Assembly (NCBI RefSeq): GCF_002234675.1 | Contig: NC_019876.2 | Span: 28,657,196 to 28,721,195 of the forward strand | DNA: 64,000 nucleotides | Source: Oryzias latipes | Taxonomy: Eukaryota > Chordata > Actinopteri > Beloniformes > Adrianichthyidae | Reading direction: 5' to 3' | Part shown: piece by piece, positions 35,601-50,600 of the stretch | Numbering within the stretch: position 1 is the first letter of the stretch | How the letters are laid out: the number at the start of each line of letters is the position of its first letter | Position numbers and translations under genes: made by a program | Notes under the pieces: model-generated | The model's input: only the letters and a program-made list of their open reading frames with translations | Database searches by the model: none | What the model was told of the DNA's origin: nothing

Positions 35601-38600
35601 GTGGCCACACAGGCATGAACCTCCATTATCAACATGTGAAGCCAATGCAGAAGAGCCTAAGGCCAAAACACTCTGGTCTCAAAGGGCACGCATCAAAACA
35701 GCCGGCCCAATTACTTTGCATTATTGAGGCAGAAAACAGTGGTCCTTGTGGCTCTGCTGCCCTCATCAACCTTCCACCCCATCCGACAGCAGCTACGTCC
35801 ACGGTACTGTGCCTAATAACAGGAGAATTCCTCAAACAGGTGAAGAAAAGCAAAGAGGGGGGCAAAAATCTGTCATTTGGGTGAAGCCAAAGCTTAAAAG
35901 CACCAACCATCAATTAGTAAGTATAATTTGTAACACTGCTTGTTATCATCTTTTCATCTCCAGATGCATAGAGGAGCTTTAGAGACAGGTTATCTGGAAA
36001 ACATAAGACAATGGGCCTGCAGTTTAATATCTGTGTTCTACTAGAGGTTCAAATTAATAAGTTGAGTTTGGTCTGTATTATTCATCATGATAGATACCCT
36101 TCAAATCTAAGAGACATGCGGAAAAAATCCAATTGTTTGATTTTTAAATAATTTCTTGGTATAATGGAGCTAAAATAAATATTTATCTTCTGCAAACAAA
36201 CACGAATCCTGCTCCTCACAGACATGTTAGTTCATCTTTAGGAAGCCCTTGTATCCTCCACTGGTTACCTGTATTAATGTCACCTATTTGAACTGGTTAC
36301 CTGTTAAAAAGACACCTGTCCACACCCTCAAACAGTCTGACTGTGACCTCAACCACGAACAAGACCAAAGAGCTGTCTAAGGACACCAGGAACGAGATTG
36401 TAGGCCTGTTCAAGACTGGGATGGACTCAATCAACAATTAAATAAACAAGTAGCCTGATGAGAGGAGTGTTGGAGCAATTAATAGAAAAACGGAAGAAAC
36501 ACAAGATGATTGATAATACTGGTCTTCTTCATTGATCCCAAACACATCGCACGGACAACCAAGAAGTGGCTACATCAAAAGCCTTTTAAGGTTTTGGAGT
36601 CTCTGAACTTCAGTCCAACAGAGAATCAGTGGAGGGAGTTGGACGTCTGTGCTTTCCAACAACAGCCCCTAAACATCACAGCTCTAGAGAATATCTGCAT
36701 GGAGGAATGGACCAAAATAGCAGTTACAGTGTGCTCCAACCTGCTGAAGACCTACAGGGAACCTTTGACCTCTGTCATTGACAACCAGGGTTATTTCCAT
36801 AGTACTGTCTTGAAAAGGAGTCACGTCATCTAGAGTTCAAATCTTCCTCAGGCGGATGAAGACACAAATCCAGATGCCATAACTCAACTTCAAGACGTCA
36901 CCTGGATAAAGGAGAACCTTCACAAAGACTAAAAATATTGAGGTTAACTTTGGTTGTTGACCAAATACTTGTTTTCTAAACTCTTATAAAAAATACATTG
37001 GTTAAAACTCAAACAATCTAACATTTTTTATCTGTGGATTCTCGTTAAATTTCATTGTTTTCGGTGTAGATTAACAAAAAAAAGTCTGAAAATCCTGAAA
37101 AGAACCAGGAGATAACTTTATGATAACATGGTTTTTAGTTAGCAGCTGCTGACCTGACACTGAACTAAGATCATTTATTTATCTTGATTAATTATACAAA
37201 AGCATGACTTACATTAAGGCCGCTCCATCTCCGTTCAGTAAAGTTAGGCAGTCCTATAGACTAAATCGTCTGTGGTTTAAAGGTAAAGTCAGCTGGGAGT
37301 TTACATTTAAGTCTGCTGATTTTGTGGCTGCAGATGCTGACAAATGCATTTAAAGTATATAGGGCAGATTCTTCGGTGCGTGGGAGATTTTTCTGCTTTC
37401 ATGAAGCTAACCATCATGACGTTTGACGTCAGGATGGTGGCAGAAAACGGTCCCACTCTGACCCTGTGCTCTGCAAAAACAGGAGACACTGAAATCCTGT
37501 TTCAGCCTCATTCTGCCGTGGAGTAAACAACCTCAGACATGAACGCCAGAAATAGGAGGGGGGGAAAAAGGAATCTGAAAACATGAAAACCATCTCAGTC
37601 ACATGCTCAGAGGCTGAGGACGGCCTCTGAAGTCTTACCCCGGAGGTCCTCGCCGATCCCCAGAGCCAAGCCATCCTTGGTCCACTGAACAATGCCGGAG
37701 TAGTTGAAAACAACGCAGGACAGGATCACCCTCTGGCCCCGAACCACCGACTGGTCTGCCGGCTCCTGGGAGAACCTCGCCGTCCTCACTGAGGGGATTG
37801 GGAGGAAGGATGCGTCAGAAAAGGTTCTCGGCGTGTTCACATCACAGCGTCAAAGCCCTCCAGCCAATGATTGCATTTGTTTATTTTCTGTGGTTAATTG
37901 TTTAAAACCCGCATTGCCCCAGCAGCGATGGACGGCTATAATTACCACCTCAGTGGCTGGCGGCCGTTAACCGAGCGGCGCAGAAAGAACAGGAGAGAAA
38001 ATCGCCACAATAAAGGAGAGACGAGTTTCAAGCTGACTCAGCAGAGGCCGGATCAAACGCAGAGCGCCGGCCGCAGGGTTTGCCCGTGGCCTGCTCCGCA
38101 TCGGCCTCAGAACTCCTCCCTCTCGTCTTTCTCCTTCTTCATTCCTGACTGTGAGTCATCTCGGAGGCCTCCATTCCCCAACCGGAGCTACAGGGGCTGT
38201 CATTGTCTGCTAGACTCTCTCGCTCCGGTCTATGAGCCACCCCAGGCCCGTGCGAGCCCACCGACCACCCGACACCAAGGGGGGCAAAACGTGAAGAAGA
38301 GATGACGAGTTGTAAGTAGCCGTCCCCGGAAGGGACGACGCGCGTAGAAGAGATACAAGGCGATCACTGGAGAGGAGGTGCTTGAAACGTTCATCCTCCT
38401 GGTGATTCAGGGAAACTTAGGCCTCTGGATGTCCTCTACCCAAAATGCCTTGCTTCTCCCTCTGCCTTTGCAGGCTATATGTATGCATCCCCACTCGCCT
38501 CCTTCACTTGCTGCCTGTGAATGTCCTTTGGCCCGTACCTCCCCCCTCCCCCTCCCACAGCCTCCTCCTCTCTATATTCATATATAATGCCGTCCGTGTA

Positions 38601-41600
38601 TGTCCTTTTTACCCATCATGCTTTCTATTTCTGTGCTCCTCCTGCTCGCTGGTTGGAAGGGGGTTAGAGGCGGACTGTCACAACTCATTTATCACATTAA
38701 ATATCACCCCTCCAGCATCCCCCCCTCCCTCCCCCATTCCCTGATCCACCCATCTCTTACCCCCGTTTGCTGTTTCTTCACCTCTCACCATTTACATTTC
38801 TCACTTGTCGTCTCTACTTTTTTATCGCCATTTTTAGCCGTCTGTTTCCCCCCACACTCTGCCCCCCCCCCCCGCCCCAGTCTCTCCAAAGGTTCCCATC
38901 TATATCTTTTTTTAAAACCTGCCATATGCCTCCGCGGCCCCGTCCCTCATTCTCCCCGACGTGCACTTTCTCTGCCGCCACGTCACATTTTTCAGGATTT
39001 ATAAAGGTGCAACATGGCCGCTATGAGAGAGGAAAGCAGTCAAGCAAAAACATTTCCACAGCAATCACAACCCTCCGACAACGTGGCGCATTAATATTCC
39101 ACAGATAAAGGAGAATGCATGGGGGGGGGGGGGCACGTCGCTATCGAATCAGTTCATGGAACAAGAAAAAAACACACCAAAGCCTTCATTTGTGTCCTGA
39201 GGAACACCTAAATTAACCGAATAAACAAATGAATTCAAGTCAACAAAGTCTAGAGTATTGTAAAAACGATGATGACCTGTAAAAAACTCAAAAGACTACC
39301 AAATGTGCATTCAGTCTTTCTAAAAATGATTTGACATTAATGAAAAAATTGTTAATAATGCAGTGTTTTACAGATATCAGACACATAGAGTCCCCAAAAT
39401 CCTTTTACAGGGAGTTATCGTCTGTCGTTGTCAATCAGAAATGCACCGTTTTTCTTCTTCCACATGTGACTGCTTTTCTTTTTGTGTTTCTGTTTTGCGT
39501 TCACAGAAATTAAGGCAGCATTGAGTTTCCATGCGTCGTACTCCCACTGTGTTCAGATGAGGTTTTTTGGGGTTTTTTTTCAGATTGACACCGTTTCTGT
39601 GGAGAAGTTGGAACCTGAGCGACGCTTCTCCTTTAGCCTTTAACTTTAAAGACCCACTCTGCTGGAAAATTGCTTTTTTTAACATGTTCTCCTGGCATTT
39701 TTCTGATGATGGAGCACGTATTTAAAGAAAATTAAGCTAAAACGAGAATTTCTGAGGGTTTCTTTATTCAAATTGAGGTGACTCAGGTGCAGATGAAAAA
39801 AATGCAGTTTGAAAGAACCTGTAGCTCTGGCGTAGAGCAGGGGCGTTTCCGGCCCGACAGATGGCTCAATCCGGCAAAGTCAGAGAGTAAAAATTATAGG
39901 GATGTTTACAAAAAAGTACGTTTCTAGTCCATTCCTGTGGCGAGTTATGATTTTTTAAAGAAATAATCGAAAATGCGCAGTTCTGCCACTAGGGGGAGCA
40001 AAGGAAAGCAAAACAGGTGAAACAGCATAACTCTGCACGTGCCACAAGGGAAACCCAACAGCTCTGTGTCTGGGTACGATGTAGTTTGGTTCCTCGTGAG
40101 CCTCACCATTGTTGCCACCATTGCTATAAGAATAATCAGTAGTGACGCCCTAATGACCAAGACGTTGTCAAAAAGTAAAAAAGGTTGAAGTAAAGTGCTG
40201 AGCTTCATGGAGCAAACATCAAAACCATTTTCAGATGGTGAACTTATGGGAAAATGCTGAAGGCTGGAGAAGTCCTGTTCCCCAAAAAGCAGTTGATCTT
40301 TGCCAACATGACTCTGTCAAGTGTTACAATTACAAATCCAACATATATAGCTGTCTATAGCTGTGTAGCTTTCCACAGAATCCGGTGTCAGACCGTGGAA
40401 CAAGTGAACAAAACAATGAAGCTCAGAGAAGCCAGTCTGTCTGCCATCACTACATCTCCCATGATGCATTGGGTTAAAGTGAAAGGGTCTCTGCACTACA
40501 ATCAGTCTTCCCTGTTAAACGTCTTGAAACCACAACGAACACATCAAACCGTTTTAAAATCTCTTTGATGAAATCAGAGGTCAGAAGTTTAGTTCTCCTT
40601 CAAGGTTTGTGTTTCTTAACAGCCAAACATCCCAGAGTTTGGTCCAAGTCATCTTTCTAACTGAAACATTTTCTAATGACGTCTGGATTATTTATTATGC
40701 TAAATTTAAGAAGAAGTAATAACAAGATTGAAGAAACAGGATTAAGGTGAAGTGGCCAACAGACACAATTAAACTAAATTGAAACAATTTAATCATCTAA
40801 AAAGAAATATAACATTTTTTGTTAAAGTGTTCAAAGACTTCATCTTTGATTAAGATAAAAGAAAAACTAATAAAACTTCAACATGTTCACTTTTTGTGTA
40901 GTTGCAGAAAACATAAATATAATGTTAGTTTTTTTTGTGTAAAATTTATCAAACATATTGTGATCATATAATTGTTCAAAAGTTACAGTTGCCTTTGCAC
41001 CAACATTGAAAAAAATATAATAAAAATAAATAAATCACTATTTAGAAAGAATATATCTGGTTTTGTGAGGTTACATGAAATTACATGTTGATAAACTGGA
41101 GGAAAAAACAACTACCAGGGTAAAATGTCAAATAATTGAGTTGAAAAAGATTTCTGAAAACTAACTTAACTTTTATAACTAGGGGTGTGTATTGGCAAGA
41201 GTCTGGCGATACGATACGTATTCCGATATTATACCGAAACACATTTTCTTTTTTTTTTTTAAACATGACTTTGAAAAAACTCTACCTTAATTTTAATATG
41301 TCTTCCACTGTAATAAAATGGTCAAATTCAGTTTATTTAATGATCATAATGTCAAGCACTGCAACTGTATAACATATATAAGTTGCATTTACCAAAGCAA
41401 ATTTATAGTGCTTTTATTTTGGTAAGTTAAAATGTAGAAAGGAAACAGTCAGTGTAAGAAAAAACAAAGAATGAATGTTCTTTAACCAATAAGTTTCTAT
41501 TGGGCAAATAAAATTCTGTTTACTCTCAACATTGCTTAATGTAGCTTCTCCAGTACTTCTAAACGGTTCAGGAGCCTGAATGGTGCTTCAAAAATAAAGG

Positions 41601-44600
41601 GGGGGGGGGGGGGGGGGCTTCAAAAATAAAGGGGGGGGGGGGGCTGATTCTTTCCAGAAACAATAAAGTGTGATGATGAGGCAGCATGACAGAATGAAGG
41701 AAAGTTGCTTTAATGATAATGTGACAAAGGTGCTTTGTTTGCTATCAGTCTTCTCTGCCTGACTGCTGCACCTTTGCAGGCACGCTTCTCACACAACTGG
41801 TAACGCTCCTCGCCACGATGTCGGCCTTTTTTCAGAGCGTTGTACACATCCCTCTGATCCATAAGGTCACTAAACTTTAGAATCTATTGCTGGGAGGTTC
41901 GGCAGAACTCCTTTGCCGATAGCATGTTAGCCAATGCTAAACGCATTAGCCTATTAGCCGCTTCACTCGTATTTATCTGAGCCGCTAAAAAGCACAGCAA
42001 TCATCGTTTTCATATCTTACTGGCAGCAACATGGCTCAGAGTTTCTGTTTGGTATCCATCCCAAGTAAAAACGAAGTATTTCATGTCTCATAACAACAGA
42101 ACCAGCTGCCTCTGGCTGCAGTCTTCCTGTTGTCTTGTGTGGTGTGTTGCTGCTCAAAGAGGCTCCTTGTGCTCTGCTGCTAACTAGCGGTCGGAGGGTG
42201 AAGTGGAAAGACGAGTCAGACACTGAAGGACGCTCAGAAATAATTAAATAAATAAAAAATAAAAAAAATTAAATAAATATCGTCCCGGCAGCATTTTGAA
42301 TCAATACCAGTATTGCCAAATGAACTATCGCGATATTTTGCCGAATCGATTTTTTCTTACACCCCTATTTATTACATCTTTTAGAAAAAAAAACATTGTA
42401 AAGGAACTACACATCATTACAGACTATGAGTTTCTCCTTTTTTCAATTTTCGGATGCTGGTGTACCACAGGATTTTTGTCTAGGATAAAGTGTGCCTTGG
42501 CACAATAAAGGTTGAAAAACACAGTTCTAGAAAACAACACAGGTGTTTTAATTTTGTCTAAAATACGCCATTATCCTAATTAAAAAACCAGATTGGGACT
42601 TGAACCTGTTAACATGCACTTTGATGACATCACATTCTGGATTACATCACTCCAGTAGTTAATTCTGCTTGACTGAAGCTCTGTGACTCTGTGTGTACTG
42701 CATATATCCTATAAGGGCCTATATAATGCTAAATCAACTTTTTAAGTGTTTTATACCGTCATTCCTCACTATAAACAACCCCAAAGCAGTATTTGGATCC
42801 ATTCACACCTTACTAAAAACCCGCTCTCTGAGCACCAGCCCCTCCCATTTATCATTCATTGTCGTGACATCATGAGCCAACAGAAACGTTCTTTCTTTTA
42901 TTAACAAATTACAAAAAGGATTTGTCTACGTTATTGGTGTTGTCTTGTAAAACACAAAAACAGTGAGCCAAAAATTGAGGTTTGGACTGAATTTTGGGGA
43001 AACTGAAGAAGCTAAAACAAACTAAAGACCACCTGAGGCGAGACCTTTACTCCTCAGAAATGTCGACTATTATATGGGGGGGGGAGGCATCACTTGACAT
43101 TACTGTAGATCTGTCTGTGTTCGTAAATAATGGTTTATCCCTGCACCCAAAAGAAGAATGTATAGCTCCCTTCCATCCCGCTTTGGCTAAATGTTCTTCT
43201 CATCAAAGGCTGAATCACAAGCACAGAGTGGAAAATGAAAAAAAAAAGACACATTTAACGTACAACTTTTACTGATTTAAAGCATTTTGCAACCTTGACA
43301 GCAGCCCGAGGGCAAGCAAATCCTCTCCTCCAACACCTGAGAGGTGCTAACTAGAGGAATTCCCCCAACTGCCTCCGTAAACCGTAACAACATAATCCAA
43401 GCTGAAGGCTTCTGATCGCAGGCTAAACAATCTGCGAAGAAAACAGCCGTGCAAAGGCTAAAGACTGATAACACTGACTCATCCCAACATGTGCTCATCG
43501 CCTCCCAATTTCCATATTAACACTTGTCAACATGTAGGTGCCTGAGTGTCTTAAGACGGCGATCCACACATTGCAGAGCGGCCAGAGTGCGGCAGAGAGG
43601 ATAGGGTGCACGCCAGGGCGCTTGCATTCTTTTATTATGTGGGTTATGCTGCAGTGACATATTTAGAGTGTGTCCTGATTTCCTCCGGTCCTTCATATAC
43701 CGCCGGGAGGCTCTCAGCACCCTGTCCACACAAAGACTATGGTCACTGAGGGCTTTGGCCACGACCACACTAAGCATTTAGCGTCGACAACCACGGTAAC
43801 ACACAAACACACAACCACGCTGGCCCCCAAGCGTGTAATCAACACACAGAGGTGGTTTCCTGAACACAACTGCGGCGCGAAGCAGCAGGCCGAGCGGAGC
43901 ATGTTCCTTTCCGTTGAGGAAGGGTCTCAGTTCGGTCCAGGATTAGCCACGACCCTCATTAAAGTTTGGGAAGGGATTAGGATTATTCTGGGACTGTGGC
44001 GAGCGGCGCTGGCAGACACTGAGGCATCAGCGGCCGCGTGTCGAGGCAGACACAAAGCCGGGAGGCGTGCGCACACGCCGCCTCGGAGAGTGACTCACCC
44101 AAAGCCCAGGCGCACGCCACCGTGGTGGGAACAGCCACGGCGACTCAGCCCCCCCCCCTGGCACCACTCGCACCATGTGATAGCGTTTTAATAACATGGT
44201 AATGAACCGTCAATTTGTTCCTGAAAGGGTTTATGCATGCAGCTATTTTTAGCACGTGCTGCAGAGATGCCCTCCATTTCTTTTTTGTTACACTCTACTG
44301 TGGGTGGTGGGAGGGGGGGGGGGGGCACCTTTATAGTGCAGGCTCGCCTCTCCTGGCTGTTTGGGGCCAAAAAGGGACATTCCCTTCCCGACGCCGTGCA
44401 TGTTTCAAGACAAAACTATGGAAATACGCTCATCCATCCCATTCCTGTGCCTCAGGCCCCCTTCCTGTACTCTCCTGTACCCCGAAGCCTCAGTCTCCCT
44501 CGCTCCCGTTCAACCAATCCCCTCGCCACGGCTGGATCACAGCCTTACGTCACCATAGCAACAGCTGACGTATAAGGTAATTACCAACCCCCCCAAAAAA

Positions 44601-47600
44601 AGTTTGTTCAACTAAGGGGTGTCTGCGAGCGCACCCGTGGATTTGCATCTGTGTCTGATGAAACCCTCCCTCCTGCTTGGTACATCCATTTTCCGGAGGA
44701 AAGAATGAAAAAATAAAAGAGCTTTTCTCAGTCAGTGACCTCATCCTCCCTCCTATGAATCAATTAATAGTCCAGCAGCCAACGCCACCGTCTCATTATT
44801 TCTCTCTCAGCCTCTTTTCACTGTACTCAATCTGCTCCAAATTGATTCCCTTATCTGCCTAATTCCACATCGGCGCTGCGTGTGGCCAACGTGTCGGCGC
44901 TATGGAGGGCGGCTCGCGATGAGATGCAGCCACACGGAGAACAAAGCCAGATCCAGCGGCGCTCACAAGTGCGACGGAGGATTACGTCATTGTTTAGGGA
45001 CAAAGTTGCAGCCATGGCAGCGGCTGACTCCTGTGTCTGCGTTTTTTTCCTGTTTAGTGTGTGCCGCCGTGGCGGCCGACGGATTCGTGCAGGCGTCTGC
45101 TCGGGTCGGGATGACGTTCATAAAGTGGGTTTCAGGTTTGTTTCACTTGAAACGGTGTTTGAATGGACAGAGATGTCTTCAATTCATGCAGACCTGATGT
45201 ACTCTGGCATGCCGAGCATTAGCTGCGTTTCCATTCACTAGGAAATTGCACAAATTGGATTTGAGATACAGTAATAAATTCTCCGAATGGTAGATAAAAT
45301 TTGCATTTGTCAAAAAAAGAAGAGTTTTTGTGCTTGGAGGAAGTGGTTTTTGAGCTGTATCTAAATGGACATACTTCAACTGCAAGGAAACACATTTTTC
45401 AAACTAGAAGGAGCCGCATTCCCAGAAGAAACTGCAGCGTTGAATGAAAATGAAACTTAAAGGGTAAGACTTGGGACACAAAAAAGAAAAATCAAAATTG
45501 GCCATAAATAAAGCGAAAACACCACAATAACAAGTTTGTGAAAAATATCTACACTAACTGACGACCCTGTGCACCACAACACACATAACACGCCACTAAG
45601 CCACCAACCAGATATAGTGTAGAGGACAAATAATGGATATAATCCATCTTGAAAAGTTCACGGATTTGAAGGACCGAAAGTCATAGCTGGAAAAAGATGA
45701 AAGAGCTGAACATTTCAATAGTTTAATGGTTACAATAGATGAAAAACTGAAGAAGGAGTTAAGCGGCAAAAAATGGTGAAAGATGCTAGAATAAAGGAAG
45801 AGAAACAGGAAAACAAATGGGTCATCTGTAGCTCCTCCCACGTGTAAGGAGCTCGCCGCTTTATGGTCTGTAGAAGACGCCAACGTCTCTTTTGATGGAT
45901 GATGATGAGCGCTAGCGCCGTGGCGGAAATTTGAATGTTTCTGCTGTCAATCACATCCGTCGCCGTGTTTTTTTGTTGTTTTTTTTAAACATGTCCTGTC
46001 CAACAGTGGAGCAAACAGATGACAGCTGAAAGCCTCTTGTGTTGGACATATTTTACTGGTACAACAAGGTTTATGAATCTTTTGACACACTAGGTGTTTA
46101 TTTACATAAACCCCTTTTGTAATTTAGGCTAAACTTTATTCATATAACTTATAATTGTAACAATTTCATTCAGTCACGTAAACTTGTTTTTGAAGGACGT
46201 ATCGTGTGTTTGTTGTATGATTTGATGGAAACAGTGTAATTGTGAAATTGTGTTAATTCAACATTTCAACAATTTCGACAAAGTTTTGTGCATATGTATG
46301 ATGGCGACACAGCTACTATCATCCACTACCTCTCCATCACATTTCCAAAGCTCAGCTCCAAACCTGTAGATTACCCAGTAGCTATTACTTTAACCCTCAA
46401 ATACCTCAAATAACAGCTGGATTACAACACTCATTAGATAACTAACCACCAGGATGAACAAAAGCAGCAGATTCTCTTTTATTTTTTGCCCCTTCGCCCT
46501 TTGGAAAAACTCCACCTGTGACTTTTTTCACCGCAACAACATGGCCGCCCGGCCCGGCCCGATGCCCATAACAAGCCGTCTCCATGGTTACAGCGCTATA
46601 GGAATGAGCAGGAGGCACAGACCAAGCGGCTGAGGCGGTGAAAAGGGGCGACCCACTGAGGTTGCTGACACCGTTGTCAGTCAAACACAAAGGTGTCTCT
46701 TGGAGGTGGGGAGGGAGAGGGGGGGCAGAGAAAAGACTCCAATACCCCTCTCTTTGTTTGCCACATTGTCAGCCCGCTCAATCCTGCTTCTGTCATGTTA
46801 CCTTGCCATCCTCCCCCTAGCTTGCAAAGAGCGACCCCTTTCATTCTTCCTCTCTTATGGCTTTGCCCCCCCTCTCAGTCTCTATTCACCGGCTTTTGTC
46901 CGGCTGGCATCATACTTAGAACTACCCTTCCTCTCCCGCCCACCTTTGACCTTACCTACCTTCAAGAGCTCTCTTCCCCTCTCTTTATCCCTCTCTTTAT
47001 TCTCTGTCTTTTTAAAAACATGGCATGGCATGGCGGAAAAACGGCATGTTTGCAGAGGCTGAGAGGGGAAATGTGTTCCTGTAGCGAGTCTGTCCGTTCT
47101 GATAGCATCACGAGTGCCTCTGTGGAGGTGTGCGCACCTATTTTCCATGAATGTTCATGGAGAGCTCCACTCTCTGAGGCTCCCCTCATAATAGCATCTG
47201 AAGAGTTTTATTTGTAGTCAACCTCTGTTACATTCGGTTGCCATAGCTACAGCCAGTGAGGATCACTGATACAGTGATAGACATCGTTGGCTTGGCAACC
47301 CCAGGATTGGCGTTGGGTAATGTTATCAATCGTGAGCGGCGCATGTGACACATGTGACGGCCACAAATATGCTCAATCTCTGGAAAGCCAGCCGTTTGAT
47401 GGTAATCCACAAACCTTTGTGTCCCCAGCACGCCGAGCAGTGGACAAAGAACGCTACTGTGTAACCAAGGGCGACCACGCTAACAATAGCTGTCCTCTGG
47501 GTAAGCTTGAACAAGGGGATACAATGCATCTGCTTCTCATGGTGTAACCTGCAGTCACCACTACTTTCAACTGGCACAATCAATTTCACAATGAATCCAT

Positions 47601-50600
47601 AATTTCCAGCGGAGGCCCCCTTTCCCCATCGGTTGTGGCAGGTGGTGACCGCACACGGCGCGTCGATGCGCCTTCCAGCCGCACCTCCGTCTACATCAGG
47701 TTACATCGCGGCACAGAGATGGAATCCGGTGGCACTGTTTCACAAGCAGCGCCCCAGCGATAAATCACCACTTCCAAGGTCTGCTCTAATTCAATCCAGT
47801 GCAATCCCATTTAATTGGTATGTAGTGTAGCTTCTTGCAATGTCATCTGTCACAAAAGCCATCCCATAAAAGCTTGGGGCCTTGACCTCCTGGAAGGCAC
47901 AGATACATGCAAGCACTGTCAGCAGCAGGATCATATGCCTCCTTTTAAGGTTGTAAACACCTGAGAAACATGAATCTTAGAGTTTGCCTTGTGGTGTTTT
48001 TATTTTATTTCAAAGTTGGTCTTTAAATATTGGTGTGTTTTTATTTTCTGAATGTTAATAGCTTTTCTGTATTTACATATGGTGAAAAAACCCTCAAAAC
48101 AAGAATATTTCTTTTGTTTATTTAGGTCCAGTGTGAGGTTCATAATTTATACCACTAAAGGCCGTGGCCTACGTACATTCCGTTTATAAAGCACGGATGA
48201 AAACTGGTCATGTGGTCTTCACGTGACATTTGTCACAGATGTATCAGGAATGAACCACGTTAAAACCAAGGAAGAAGTAGGAATAAACCACCCAAAGAAT
48301 ACGTAAACCAACTTAGAACATGAACCGTGCGTAGGCTGTCTGGGGGTGGGGGTGGGTCCACCATCGGTACGGGACCTTTGAGGTCTGGTGGGTTGGGGTC
48401 TCCACTGAGGCAATCGGTGGTTGTCCTAACTGGTCGGCTGCCTCGGTCCCATCGGCACCTGACCAGAGCTCTCCCAGGGGTGACGCTTGGGGGACCTCTG
48501 ATCTTCTGTCCCTTACCCCATCCCTGGTGGGTGGAACCAGGCCCTCAACAACAGCGGCCGTGGTGCGGCTTCTGGTCCTATTCCCTTGAGCACCAGCCTT
48601 CTCCAAGATTCCAACAGTTTGAGTGACCGAATGAAATGTTTTACATGTTAGTCGGAATGCATAAGTATGCCAGAGCGAAGGGTAGTTGGACTGTGTACGT
48701 TTTGACATGTTTATATGGGAAGACTTTTGGAGTCAACAGGTATGTTTGTAATATTTGAGAGTGAGTCTGGACAGGCCCCGCCCCTTTTAGATCTGTTATA
48801 CATCTACACCTGACTGTAATGATTATCAACATCCAGCAACTTGTTGCTTTATGATTGTACCCCCCCCACCCCATCTAATCATCCTCCTATCCCTCCTCCT
48901 CTCTAATATCCCTCTCTCTCTTCTTCCCTCCTCCTCTTTTCCGTCCGGTCCAACAAAAAACTGTTACCATTGTAAGTTATATGAATAAAGTTTAGTCTAA
49001 ATTACAAAATGGGTTCATTTATATATATACCTTGAGTGAACCGTGCGGGATTATTGCGCTGTTTATATGCAATTCATCGGTCATTTGTGCGTGACTTCCG
49101 TAATCCTTTATATTGCCGTATATGGGATGGTTCATGAGTAAAAAGTCCTTTAGACATACATGGAACGGTCGTAGAAAGCCATAAATTAGCGTATGCACCT
49201 CGAAAAAAACACGCACAATTGTGTAAGATTTACGTAAAAATTGCATATAAACTATGTAAAAAAGGCATCATTTGCAAAATTCGGAACTGACTAAAAATGT
49301 TGAACTTCTCAAAACTGAATTCACGTAAAGACCCGTCGGAACTCATGAATGACGTAGATCAGGCATAAATCCGGAAAGACCCACATTTAATACGTGGGAA
49401 ATGCGCAATATGTACGTCGTAGATGCGTGACATGGTCTTAACATCTTGGAGGTTTTGCCCCGCCCTCTTAATTGAGGTCACCTAGCAAATGTTTTAACCC
49501 ACAGGAACCTTGACAGGTAAGGCTTTCATAATCATAAAGTCTTTGTATTCCCATGTCCTGCAGGTGTATTTGACAAAAGCCAAAAGCGAAGGACATTTTG
49601 CCCAAAAAGACTTCCTTAAATAAGGCTTAGTTTGTTAGTTAGTTTCATCGAATAGTTCATCACTAACAAGATGCAATTATATATATTTATGAACTATATA
49701 AGTGAATTTCCTTTCAGAGAAAATTATTTTGTTTGCTTTTCATGCAAAAAATGTTTGTGTTTTACTGTCAGAACACATAATTTACAAATGAAAAAGCTTC
49801 CTTTGTTCAGTTGTTACTCTAAAAAGATGAGAAAACAATTATGGAATCATTACAGATCAATCAATATACAAATCAACTTTTATTGAATTGTAGTTCTGAT
49901 CAGTTCCTGAACATGTAATGGAGACATTTGGCAGGGACACCCCACCGTGTTCTTTGCATTTCCTTTTGAAAAATGTACTCAAGGTGCCAGAATTCTCCAT
50001 TTGAAACCAAACTGTATGTTGCACCACTGAACCAAACCACAGGGTAAGTGAATCGTTGCATCTCTACTGGATTAAGTCTACTTTACTGTTTTAAAACACG
50101 CGTTGTGCTAAGTTAATGAAGCTCATACTATTTACTGTTTCATTACATTACACCAGGCTTAGTATTAACCAACTGAACGGTTGTTCCTCATTGTCTCTTG
50201 CTGATAAGCACATTTTTTAAAAAAAAGGATTTTTCTGAATTTTAAGTTTGTTTGATTTCTGTTATTTTGTAAAACACAAATCCTAAATGCTTCGGTTTGG
50301 AACCAAATCGTTGGGGAAAGTGTATGGTTGCATCCCTGACTAAAAATGCTTCGGTTTGACCAGACACTTTCCGATAAACAAGTGCTGCCAATAAAAAAAC
50401 GGAACATGCCATAAAAGCATTTTACAGTTATAAACACTTTAAGGTTGTTGGCTGTTTCCATTGGAGATCTTCCAGAAAATGGAAGCTCAATCTCTAGTTT
50501 AGGCTGAGAAAACATCAATTTAGACGAAGCGAAGCTTGGAAAAGTTTAGTTTTTGTAATAAATCTGTGTGCAAAACCAAAACCATAAAAATTGTTGTGTT

